5,730 nucleotides of DNA from Deltaproteobacteria bacterium (GTDB lineage: Bacteria > Desulfobacterota > Desulfobulbia > Desulfobulbales > Desulfobulbaceae), in the NCBI GenBank assembly GCA_013151365.1, contig JAADIK010000121.1:2821-8550 (forward strand), written 5' to 3'. Under the pieces are notes generated by a model. It made no database searches and was not told the DNA's origin. It saw only the letters and a program-made list of their open reading frames with translations. Each line of letters opens with the position of its first letter. Position 1 is the stretch's first letter. This document shows positions 1 through 5,684 of the stretch, one piece after another. The translations under genes were made by a program, and so were the position numbers.

Positions 1-1
1 G

Positions 2-181
2 GAAGGGCTGTCCGTCGTCATCGACCGGGAACTGATGGACCGCTGCGGCGCCGTCAAGGTGGATTTTATCGAGCCCGGGGGGTGCGGCTGCAGCAGCGGT
101 TTTTCCATAACCTCAACCCTCCCGCTGTCCGTAGGTGGTGGCTGCGGCGGTTCCTGTTCCAGCAGCGGCTGCGGTGGTTGA
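2..181 (+). CDS. IscA/HesB-family iron-sulfur protein, C-terminal part
   Basis: This is the last 59 codons of a gene that enters from the left edge, read in frame from base 2 to a TGA at 179-181. The fragment opens with EGLSVVIDREL and continues to VKVDFIEPG and GFSIT. That matches the second half of the A-type iron-sulfur carrier fold (an EG..VVVD strand, a VDF strand, then GF.I). The usual IscA C-terminal CGCG motif is replaced by a flexible tail, GGGCGGSCSSSGCGG (fragment residues 45-59). The fragment carries six cysteines, at local positions 15, 28, 30, 48, 52 and 57. From memory, divergent IscA/HesB-like proteins of anaerobic Desulfobacterota often end in GGGCGGSC-type tails, and some members are selenoproteins; the N-terminal half needed to test that lies outside the window. 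The likely role is cytosolic Fe-S binding or transfer, inferred from fold only. It is transcribed towards the minus-strand cluster and is not part of it. Confidence 0.72.
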   Translation, partial: EGLSVVIDRELMDRCGAVKVDFIEPGGCGCSSGFSITSTLPLSVGGGCGGSCSSSGCGG

Positions 182-276
182 TCTACGATGATTGCAGGGT
201 TGCCGCATATTCGTAAATCTCGGGCGAAACCCAACCGCGAAGCGTATGCCCGGTGTCGGGTTATATCGGCGCCGGC
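182..276. other. Convergent intergenic gap with small GC hairpins
   Basis: This 95-nt gap separates two converging genes. It contains CGGGC at 221-225 pairing with GCCCG at 248-252. Inside that is a minor CGC-GAA-GCG hairpin (236-244). A second hairpin, CCGGC/GCCGG (272-276 with 283-287), overlaps the stop codon of the minus-strand membrane gene, and CGGCGCCG (267-274) is a perfect palindrome. No run of T follows any of these stems on either strand, so they are not textbook intrinsic terminators. A weak bidirectional or Rho-assisted termination zone is the most reasonable reading. No ORF or RNA gene is evident here. Confidence 0.35.
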
Positions 277-1119
277 CTAATAGCCGGGGGGCAAGAGCTG
301 CTGCAGTTCCAGCAGCCATTCCTGACCGTGCAGGATGACCGCGGCCAGCAGCGCCAGCAACCCGACTACGGGGAGCATCAGGCCCAGTCCGGCCAGGCAT
401 GACCAGAGCAATCTGCCGGCCGGGCCGGTTGTCACCACGGCCTTTTCTCCTTTGACTGCCTTCAGGTTGCGGTAGATGGCCAGCAGGTACAGCATGAGAA
501 AAGGCGTAAACAGGAAGGAAAAGATCTGGCCGGCAAAGGGAATTATGCCGGCCAGTATGGAGATGGCCCAAATCAGGACCAATTTGAAAAATGTGTCCCA
601 GCCGTGGCCCCGCACATACTCCCTGCTGGCCAGCAGTCCGTCAAGACCGCGGCGGTCCTCATCGATCAGGATAAAAAGGCTGAAGGAAAACCAGACTATA
701 AAAATGAGGCCGGGAACAATCCCGAGCGCCAGGCCGATCAGGATTATGCCCAAGAGGATGGATATCGTCTTGCTCATGGGCCGGAAGTACTGCCAGCCGG
801 CATGCAGGGCATCCATGAACCCCATTTCCTCGTTGACGATCAGGGCCAGCAGGGCCGTCTGCGACCAGAAAACAAGGGCGGTGACCAGGAGGAACAAGAC
901 CGGCACGACGCCGAAAAGAAGAACGGCCCCGGCCGGGCCGCTGGTTACATGCTTGATCACGCCGCCGCCGATGAGGCCGCCGAAGACCAGCACCAGCGTC
1001 GAGCCGCCGACCAGCACCGTGCTGATCAGCATAACCGCGAGAATGGGCAGAGCCCGGATCTTGTATTGCTCCCAGGCCTGCGCAAAAAGTTCCCCTGTTG
1101 TGGCGATCTCGGTACTCAT
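277..1119 (-). CDS. Multi-pass inner-membrane protein of unknown function
   Basis: The product is 280 residues and very hydrophobic. Apparent membrane-spanning stretches lie near residues 24-50, 64-95, 118-151, 177-214 and 236-263; some are long enough to hold two helices, so five to seven crossings are possible. There is no cleavable signal peptide. The N-terminus (about 1-23) is amphipathic and probably cytoplasmic. A loop at about 152-176 reads IDEDRRGLDGLLASREYVRGHGWDTF, given here as LIDEDRRGLDGLLAS then REYVRGHGW. This hydrophobic-stretch/acidic loop/S-R-x-x-V-x-G-x-x-W layout resembles poorly characterised bacterial membrane families such as YciC/UPF0259, DUF975 and the membrane domain of some glycerophosphodiester phosphodiesterases. 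I cannot assign it to one. It is the last gene of the minus-strand cluster. Its ATG overlaps the yggU stop (ATGA), and an AAGGA ribosome-binding site sits 10 nt upstream, which supports this start. The gene ends in TAG at 277-279. Confidence 0.85.
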   Translation of the reverse strand: MSTEIATTGELFAQAWEQYKIRALPILAVMLISTVLVGGSTLVLVFGGLIGGGVIKHVTSGPAGAVLLFGVVPVLFLLVTALVFWSQTALLALIVNEEMGFMDALHAGWQYFRPMSKTISILLGIILIGLALGIVPGLIFIVWFSFSLFILIDEDRRGLDGLLASREYVRGHGWDTFFKLVLIWAISILAGIIPFAGQIFSFLFTPFLMLYLLAIYRNLKAVKGEKAVVTTGPAGRLLWSCLAGLGLMLPVVGLLALLAAVILHGQEWLLELQQLLPPGY

Positions 1120-1448
1120 ATTTTATGATTCCTTTTTATTTTGTGGGCGGGTCCTCCTTCTCCGAGAAGGCTTTGCCGGGCCGTTTTTTCATCACAGCCG
1201 GAGATAAGGACCTGTTTGCTGCGGCTTTGCAGGCCGCTCTTGATGACCACCGCCGATTTCGGCAGATGGAGGAGCTTGGCGAGCAAGGCAATAACGGCCT
1301 TGTTGGCCCTCCCCTCCACCGGCGGACTGGTCAGACGGATTTTAAGGGCCTCGCCATGGAGGCCGGCCAGTTGTTCTTTACCGGCCCGGGGCTGGACGTG
1401 CAGGGTGAGCAGGAGCCGACCGTCCGGCAGGGTGCGCAGCCAGTCCAT
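1116..1448 (-). CDS. yggU: DUF167 / YggU (UPF0235) family protein
   Basis: This encodes a small soluble protein of 110 residues. The family signature is clear: VQPRAG (18-23), GLHGEALKIRLTSPPVEG (29-46) and RAN (47-49), followed by a helix with KAVIALLAKLL and then the SAVVIKSG...SRSKQVLI strand pair. This is the DUF167 fold over residues about 10-85. The biochemical role of the family is not established. The last 25 residues are not conserved-looking and are basic; they overlap the ribosome-binding region of the next gene. The ATG at 1448 follows the yggT stop by 9 nt without a strong Shine-Dalgarno, so re-initiation after yggT is likely. Pairing of yggT with yggU is a well-known conserved arrangement across Proteobacteria, although the yggS, proC and divIVA-type neighbours often seen beside them are absent here. 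The stop TGA (1116-1118) overlaps the start of the downstream membrane gene. Confidence 0.9.
   Translation of the reverse strand: MDWLRTLPDGRLLLTLHVQPRAGKEQLAGLHGEALKIRLTSPPVEGRANKAVIALLAKLLHLPKSAVVIKSGLQSRSKQVLISGCDEKTARQSLLGEGGPAHKIKRNHKI
1130..1135 (-). promoter_or_regulatory. Ribosome-binding site for the 280-aa membrane protein
   Basis: On the minus strand the sequence AAAGGA lies 10 nt before the ATG at 1119, in an A/T-rich patch that stands out from the GC-rich surroundings. It is the clearest Shine-Dalgarno match at any start in this window. It lies inside the last codons of the upstream yggU gene, so the basic C-terminal tail of that protein (HKIKRNHKI) is encoded by this translation-initiation region. 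Confidence 0.6.
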
Positions 1449-1457
1449 CGCAGCGGA

Positions 1458-1757
1458 TCAACGGAGATTCATGGCGAGCTGTCCCAAGGTCGGAACCAGA
1501 AAGCTTTGCAGGAAAATGATGATCAGGATAAGGATCATGGGGCTCAGGTCAATGCCGCCCATGGAGAGCGGCAGCAGGCGCCTGAGCCTTTCGAGAAGCG
1601 GGTCCGTGGCCTGGATCAGGAACCGGACAATGGGATTGTAGGGATCGGCGCTGACCCAGGAGATGACGGCCCTGGCGATGACGATCCAGATATAGGCGCT
1701 AAGGACAAAATTGAGGAGCTTGGCCACGGCCATGATAAAATTACTGAGCATAAACAT
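1458..1757 (-). CDS. yggT: YggT family integral membrane protein
   Basis: The product has 99 residues and two membrane spans, at about 8-28 and 73-92. Between them is the conserved YggT loop: R29-A-V-I-S-W34, then ADPYNPIVRFL (37-47), TDPLLERLRRLLP (51-63) and GGIDLSPM (67-74). Single-domain YggT proteins are usually about 90-100 residues, so the length fits. The family has been tied to membrane or osmotic functions and, in photosynthetic lineages, to Ycf19/CCB3-type assembly factors; no specific activity can be assigned here. The start at 1757 (MFMLSN) has no strong Shine-Dalgarno; an in-frame ATG two codons later is an alternative. It lies 34 nt downstream of metG, the widest gap inside the cluster, and 9 nt before yggU. 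Confidence 0.92.
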   Translation of the reverse strand: MFMLSNFIMAVAKLLNFVLSAYIWIVIARAVISWVSADPYNPIVRFLIQATDPLLERLRRLLPLSMGGIDLSPMILILIIIFLQSFLVPTLGQLAMNLR

Positions 1758-1791
1758 AATTGAGGTTCAGGTTTAAGGTTTTCGGTTTTGG
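1758..1791 (-). repeat. Heptad-spaced GGTT/AACC repeat between metG and yggT
   Basis: The whole 34-nt spacer is made of degenerate copies of GGTT (plus-strand view) beginning at 1764, 1770, 1777 and 1784, with a fifth partial copy GGTC at 1790. The spacing is therefore 6, 7, 7 and 6 nt. Two adjacent copies read GGTTTTC and GGTTTTG. Read along the transcript it is an A-rich, probably unstructured AACC series ending just before the yggT ATG. It contains no recognisable promoter or Shine-Dalgarno. It may simply be replication-slippage repeat. Confidence 0.5.
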
Positions 1792-3735
1792 TCACGCCAC
1801 TCTGCTGCCCGGGGCGATGGCCCCGGCAACGGTGGACAGGACAAGTCGTTCATTGCCGTCGGCATCGATCTCCTTGGCCGCCAGCACCATGCCGTGCGAG
1901 GTGACGCCCATGAGCTTGACCGGTTTCAGGTTGGCCACGATGAGCACCTGTTTGCCGATTAACTCTTCGGGCTGGTAATGTTTGCCGATACCGGCCACCA
2001 CGGTCCGTTCTTCAGGTGCTTTCAGGGTCAGCTTCAAAAGCTTTGTCGATTTTTTGATCTTCTCGGCGGCCACGACCTCGGCCACCCGCAGGTCCAGCTT
2101 GCCGAACTGGTCAAAGTCGACCAGCCCCTCTTCGGCGGCGGCCTCTTTTTCTTTTTTCTTTTGTTTTTGCTGTGGCTGCGGCCGGGGCGGCTGGTTGTTT
2201 TTCTTGTCCAGGCGCGGAAAGAGTTGCGCGCCCTGGGAAATACGGTGGCCCGGGACCATCTGGCCCCAGTGTCCCGCCTCATCCAGGGAGGCTGTTTCCA
2301 GCTCGGCATCAAGACCAAGGGCGGCCGCCATCTTGGCCGCGGTTTCCGGCATAAAGGGCCGCAGCACCAGGGTGATCAGGCGCAACCCCTCGGCCAGTAG
2401 AAAGAGCATGGTCATCAGCCGGCCTTTTTGGGCCGGGTCCTTGGCCAGTTCCCAGGGGGCGTTGGTGACGATAAAACGGTTCAGCTGGCCGATCACCTGC
2501 CATATTTCCTGCAGGGCCCGGTTGAAGCCGAAACCGTCCATGGCCTTCCGGTACTCGCCGAGCATCCGCTCCACGTTGGCAATCAGTTCGCGGTCGGCGT
2601 CGGTCATGGTCCCGGCATCGGGTTCCGGGACCATGCCGTCCGCGTACTTGCCGATCATGGTCAGGGACCGGGAAAAGAGGTTGCCCAGGTCATTGGCCAG
2701 GTCCGAATTGCGGCGGGCGACCAGGGCCTGGCCGGAAAAAGAGGCGTCAAGGCCGAAGGACATCTCCCGCAGCACAAAGTAGCGCACGGTGTCCACCCCG
2801 TACTGCTCAACCAACTCCCCGGGACGGATCACGTTGCCGATGGACTTGGACATCTTGGTCTCGTCCACGTTCCAGTAGCCGTGGACATGCAGGCGGCGAT
2901 AGGGGGGCAGTCCCATGGCCCGGAGCATGGTGGGCCAGTAAATGGCATGGGGCTTGAGAATGTCCTTGGCGATGACGTGTTCGGCCGCGGCCCAGTAGCG
3001 GTCGAAGTCGGGGCCGTCCGGGTAGCCGATCCCGGTGAGATAGTTGATCAGGGCGTCAAACCAGACATAGGTGACGAACTTGTCGTCAAAGGGCAGGGGA
3101 ATGCCCCAGGTCAGGCGCGATGTGGGCCGGGAGATGCAGAGGTCTTCCAGGGGGGCCTTGAGAAAGGCGAGCACCTCGTTGCGGTAACGCTCCGGCGTGA
3201 TGAATTCCGGGTTGTTTTTGATATGGTCGATGAGCCAGTCCTGGTACTTGCTCATCCGGAAGAAGTAATTTTGTTCGGCGATCGCGGTGGGCGGCTGCTG
3301 GTGATCCGGGCAGTTGCCGTCCACCAGTTCCTTGGCGGTGAGAAACCGCTCGCAGCCCCGGCAGTAGAGGCCGGAATATTCGCTGAAGTAGATGTCGCCC
3401 CGGTCATGGACCTGCTGCAGGATATCCTGTACGGTCTTGATGTGTTCCGGATCGGTGGTGCGGATAAAGTGGTCCGCCCGCACCCCGAGAAGGGGCCAGG
3501 TCTCCCGGAAGGCGGCGCTGATCCGGTCGGCGTACTCTTTGGGCGAGACCCCTTCCTGTTCCGCCGCCTGGACGATTTTCTCGCCGTGCTCGTCGGTGCC
3601 GGTCTGGAAGCGGACCTCGTCGCCGCATAACCGCCGGTAACGGCTGTAGGCGTCGGTCACGATCGAGGTATAGGCATGCCCGAGATGGGGCATGGCATTC
3701 ACGTAGTAGATGGGAGTGGTGATATAGGTAGTCAT
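1792..3735 (-). CDS. metG: Methionyl-tRNA synthetase
   Basis: This cytosolic class I aminoacyl-tRNA synthetase charges tRNA-Met with methionine using ATP, and the protein is 647 residues. The Rossmann catalytic core carries the HIGH-type motif PHLGHAY (16-22, with H17-L-G-H20), GTDEHG (46-51) and the KMSKS loop at 294-298. The zinc knuckle in the connective domain is C125-R-G-C128 with C142-P-D-H145, the single-knob Cys3His pattern of the Thermus/Bacillus-like form. TYVWFDALINY (222-232) and the HGYW motif (285-288) are further MetRS hallmarks. An alpha-helical anticodon domain spans about 345-510. A Lys/Gln/Pro-rich linker (about 512-537) leads to an EMAP-II/Trbp111-like OB-fold tRNA-binding domain (539-647: FGKLDLRVAEV, VVAGIG, NLKPVKLMG, SHGMVLAA), which mediates dimerisation and tRNA binding in relatives. 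The start ATG overlaps the ricT stop as ATGA, which implies coupled translation. A 7-bp GC hairpin lies in the last codons. Confidence 0.97.
   Translation of the reverse strand: MTTYITTPIYYVNAMPHLGHAYTSIVTDAYSRYRRLCGDEVRFQTGTDEHGEKIVQAAEQEGVSPKEYADRISAAFRETWPLLGVRADHFIRTTDPEHIKTVQDILQQVHDRGDIYFSEYSGLYCRGCERFLTAKELVDGNCPDHQQPPTAIAEQNYFFRMSKYQDWLIDHIKNNPEFITPERYRNEVLAFLKAPLEDLCISRPTSRLTWGIPLPFDDKFVTYVWFDALINYLTGIGYPDGPDFDRYWAAAEHVIAKDILKPHAIYWPTMLRAMGLPPYRRLHVHGYWNVDETKMSKSIGNVIRPGELVEQYGVDTVRYFVLREMSFGLDASFSGQALVARRNSDLANDLGNLFSRSLTMIGKYADGMVPEPDAGTMTDADRELIANVERMLGEYRKAMDGFGFNRALQEIWQVIGQLNRFIVTNAPWELAKDPAQKGRLMTMLFLLAEGLRLITLVLRPFMPETAAKMAAALGLDAELETASLDEAGHWGQMVPGHRISQGAQLFPRLDKKNNQPPRPQPQQKQKKKEKEAAAEEGLVDFDQFGKLDLRVAEVVAAEKIKKSTKLLKLTLKAPEERTVVAGIGKHYQPEELIGKQVLIVANLKPVKLMGVTSHGMVLAAKEIDADGNERLVLSTVAGAIAPGSRVA
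1809..1826 (-). other. GC hairpin inside the 3' end of metG
   Basis: CCGGGGC (1809-1815) and GCCCCGG (1820-1826) form a perfect 7-bp stem with a 4-nt loop. It lies 14 nt before the metG stop codon in the direction of transcription. No T-run follows, so it is not an intrinsic terminator. It encodes ordinary residues of the OB-fold domain (AIAPG). It could slow ribosomes or protect processed mRNA ends before yggT, but codon bias in GC-rich DNA can also make such stems by chance. Confidence 0.35.
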
Positions 3736-3741
3736 TTTTTT
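3732..3741 (-). other. A7 slippery heptamer at the ricT stop / metG start
   Basis: On the coding strand ricT ends ACA AAA AAA TGA. The seven A's (3735-3741) are in register as A-AAA-AAA, the arrangement used by -1 slippery sites, directly followed by the stop codon. The last A is also the first base of the metG ATG. An AAAGGG element lies 8 nt upstream of the A run. A -1 slip here would pass the ricT stop and enter the metG frame at its own ATG. Whether slippage occurs is unknown; normal stop-start coupling explains the overlap equally well. Confidence 0.4.
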
Positions 3742-4665
3742 GTCGTCGGCCCTTTGTGGGTTCCCTTGGGCCCCTGTTTAGGTCCCGGTTTTGGTACCGG
3801 TTTGGCGGCCCGCCATTGTTTCTCGGTCAAGACGGTCTCCTCTCCATCCCTGGAGACGCCCAACACGCTGCCCTGCAGGGGCATGAGCCGGACAACCCGG
3901 TACACCTGGCCCTCATGACTGATACACCTGCCGAGGCGGGGCATCCCTTTTTTCATGGTCCGGTAGGAGTCGTACTCATAGGTCAGGCAGCAGAGCAGCC
4001 GGTTGCAGAGGCCCGATATCTTGGCCGGATTGAGCGGCAGGTCCTGGGTCTTGGCCATTTTTATGGAAATGGACTCGAATTTTTTCAGAAAGGAACAGCA
4101 GCAGAGTTCCCGGCCGCAGGCGCCTATGCCGCCAAGCATCTTGGTCTCGTGCCGCACGCCGATCTGCCGCATCTCCACCCGGGTCCGGAATTCCTGCACC
4201 AGGCATTTGACCAGTTCCCGGAAATCCACCCGGTTGTCGGCGGTGAAGAAAAAGATGATTTTCGAGCCGTTGAAAAACCGCTCGACCCGCACCAGTTGCA
4301 TGGGCAGATTGAGTTTTTTGATCTGCCGGAGACAGATCGCGAAGGCCTCTTGCTCGAGATTCGGCAGCCGCTCGTACTTTTCCTCTTCCTCGCGGTTGGC
4401 GCGGCGGGTCGCCACGTACGCGCTGCATACCGGGTTCGGTCGCCCCCGGAGCCCGGCCGACGATGCGGGCCGGTTCGGGGCCGTGGTCGGTGGTGGCGAT
4501 GACCGTTGCCCCCGGGGGCAGGTCCGGGATATGCGATTGCGCGGTATGTTCCTGGTCCTTGTCGCGAAAACGGATACGGTAATAATAGAACTGTTGTTCC
4601 TCGACCATGGCCTCGCCGTTCGGCGGCGGCGTCTGGTCGGGACTTTGCAGGATAGTTTCTGTCAT
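3732..4665 (-). CDS. ricT: PSP1/RicT (YaaT) family protein, interrupted by a 1-nt frameshift
   Basis: The family is known from Bacillus RicT/YaaT, which with RicA and RicF forms an Fe-S-binding complex that helps RNase Y mature mRNAs. Two frames are needed to rebuild it. Codons 1 to about 75 (from ATG 4665) hold the N-terminal PSP1 part: YYYRIRFRDK (27-36), an LPPGATVIATT strand and EPARIVGRAPG. The rest lies in the +1 frame, from roughly 4440 down to TGA 3732-3734: RRANREEEEKYERL, then QEAFAICLRQIKKLNLPM, then FFTADNRVDFRELVK, then RTRVEMRQIGVR. It continues to the cysteine clusters CGRELCCCSFL and GLCNRLLCCLTYEY, seven cysteines there that match the family's Fe-S ligand regions. The reconstructed length is about 310 residues (Bacillus RicT is about 275). 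The extra length is the N-terminus and a Lys/Pro-rich tail (KPVPKPGPKQGPKG). The next start after ATG 4665 would be Met20 (4608). An internal GTG at 4415 would omit the N-terminal region. The gene overlaps holB and metG by 4 nt each. Identity is secure; intactness is not. Confidence 0.85.
4410..4460 (-). other. Probable frameshift site within ricT
   Basis: Family-like sequence leaves the frame of ATG 4665 after GRAPG and resumes one base further on, in the frame that reads AYVATRRANREEEE. Both frames are free of stops across this zone, so the exact point cannot be fixed from one sequence. The best candidate is the C5 run at 4443-4447 (G5 on the coding strand). Removing one base there gives GRAPGRPNPVCSAYVATRRA as a continuous reading. 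An alternative is skipping base 4416, which joins MQRV to VATRRA. Confidence 0.7.
4507..4520. repeat. Perfect 14-bp GC palindrome in ricT
   Basis: TGCCCCCGGGGGCA reads the same on both strands. It encodes LPPGA of the N-terminal PSP1 region, so codon constraint alone can explain it. It lies about 60 nt upstream of the suspected frameshift in the direction of transcription. As a self-complementary pure-GC block it is a plausible source of base-calling or polymerase trouble nearby. Confidence 0.6.
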
Positions 4666-5684
4666 AATGATTTAAGAGTGCGGCCGGCATCCGCGGCGAG
4701 CAGGTTTAGAAAAAGGACTTCGCAGACCAGAGCACGGTTGCAGTTTCTGCCAAGCGCCTTTTCAGCGTAATCAATACTTTTTATACTATCAGAAAGTTGT
4801 GTTAAACTCCAGTGTTCTCTTGCCCGGTCAACGTGCATGGCCGCCGTGCGGGCTTCTCCATTCTGCCGGGAACCGGCAAGAGAGGCGACCATGACCTCCT
4901 GGAAGAAAATGCGCAGCAGGTCGAGCAGGGCGGGCAGGCCGTCTTTAAGTTCAACCGCCCTGGCGGCAAGGGTCAGGGCGGTCTCCGCCGCCTCGGCTTC
5001 ACCGGCGGCCGGGGCCAGCAGGGCGTCAAGGATCTCGTTGCGCATCGCCGGCACGCCGTCCGTGTCCAGGGACCGGGCGCGGCCGGGACAGCCGTCGGTC
5101 AGGCCGGCCAGGGCCAGGGCCTCGTCGCGTTGCAGATGCGGGTCGAGCCGCAGCAGGATGTCCGCGGCCAGGTCGACCGGCAGGGGGAAAAAGGGGATAA
5201 CCTGGCAGCGGGAAAGAATGGTCGGCAGCACCGGTTCGGACGCCGAGGCAATTAGAATTATCAGGTTGTCCGGCGGCGGTTCCTCCAGCAGCTTGAGCAG
5301 GCTGTTGCCGGTCTCCCGGCGCATGGTGTGCACGTCTTCCACCAGGATCACCCGCCGCCCGGCCTCCAGGGGCGGGAAGGCCAGGGCTTTTTTCAGCTCC
5401 CTGATCTGGTCGATTTTGATCGTGGCCCCCCGGGGCCGGATGAGCAGGAAGTCCGGATGATTGTCCGAGGCAAACTGGAGGCAGCCCGCGCAGTGTCCGC
5501 AGGGCGCCGTTTTTCGTTCCGCCTCGCAGAAGAGAAAGGCGGCCACGGCCCGGGCGGTCGTGGCCTTGCCCACGCCCTCCGGTCCGGTAAACAGGTAGGC
5601 ATGGGCCAGGCGGCCGGTCGAAAGCGCCCGGCTCAGAAGCTTGACGGCCTTGGGCTGGCCCTGGATCCCGGAAAAGGCCGACAT
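4662..5684 (-). CDS. holB: DNA polymerase III delta prime subunit (clamp loader)
   Basis: The protein is 340 residues, close to the 334 of the E. coli subunit, and belongs to the AAA+ clamp loader that opens and loads the beta sliding clamp. It opens with the clamp-loader N-terminus FSGIQGQPKAVKLLSRAL (4-21) and RLAHAYLFTGPEGVGKA (25-41). The Walker A loop is G34-P-E-G-V-G-K40 followed by Ala41 where Thr or Ser is normal. A zinc module follows: C53, C62, C65 and C68. NHPDF (75-79), IKIDQIREL (89-97) and a degenerate Walker B, VILVEDVHTM (112-121), come next. NSLLKLLEEPP (127-137) and the SRC arginine motif (158-160) complete the AAA+ core. The C-terminal helical collar domain occupies about 210-340. 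The ATG at 5684 shares its A with the upstream gene's TGA and has no visible Shine-Dalgarno; the frame stays open to the window edge but shows no better start. The stop overlaps the ricT ATG. Confidence 0.93.
   Translation of the reverse strand: MSAFSGIQGQPKAVKLLSRALSTGRLAHAYLFTGPEGVGKATTARAVAAFLFCEAERKTAPCGHCAGCLQFASDNHPDFLLIRPRGATIKIDQIRELKKALAFPPLEAGRRVILVEDVHTMRRETGNSLLKLLEEPPPDNLIILIASASEPVLPTILSRCQVIPFFPLPVDLAADILLRLDPHLQRDEALALAGLTDGCPGRARSLDTDGVPAMRNEILDALLAPAAGEAEAAETALTLAARAVELKDGLPALLDLLRIFFQEVMVASLAGSRQNGEARTAAMHVDRAREHWSLTQLSDSIKSIDYAEKALGRNCNRALVCEVLFLNLLAADAGRTLKSL

Noticed and set aside
229..267. Integron attC-like site between the convergent genes
   Set aside because: ACCCAAC fits the RYYYAAC core, but the other end (GTTATAT) does not match GTTRRRY and the inner arms do not pair as expected.
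221..287. Intrinsic terminators for the converging genes
   Set aside because: Short GC stems are present, but neither strand has a following T-run, so I list the gap only as a weak hairpin zone.
476..1207. Overlapping + strand open frames opposite the membrane protein and yggU
   Set aside because: They yield Arg/Gln/Pro-rich translations typical of shadow frames and lie opposite genes with clear membrane spans or family signatures.
2428..3630. 400-codon open frame on the + strand opposite metG
   Set aside because: It is antisense to an unambiguous MetRS gene, has no family motifs, and its long open run is expected from GC-rich codon bias. No ribosome-binding site or neighbouring gene supports it.
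3976..4440. Continuation of the ATG 4665 frame down to a stop near 3976 as the true C-terminus of ricT
   Set aside because: After about codon 75 the translation becomes Arg/Gly/Pro-rich with no family similarity, while the +1 frame holds all conserved PSP1 and cysteine motifs.
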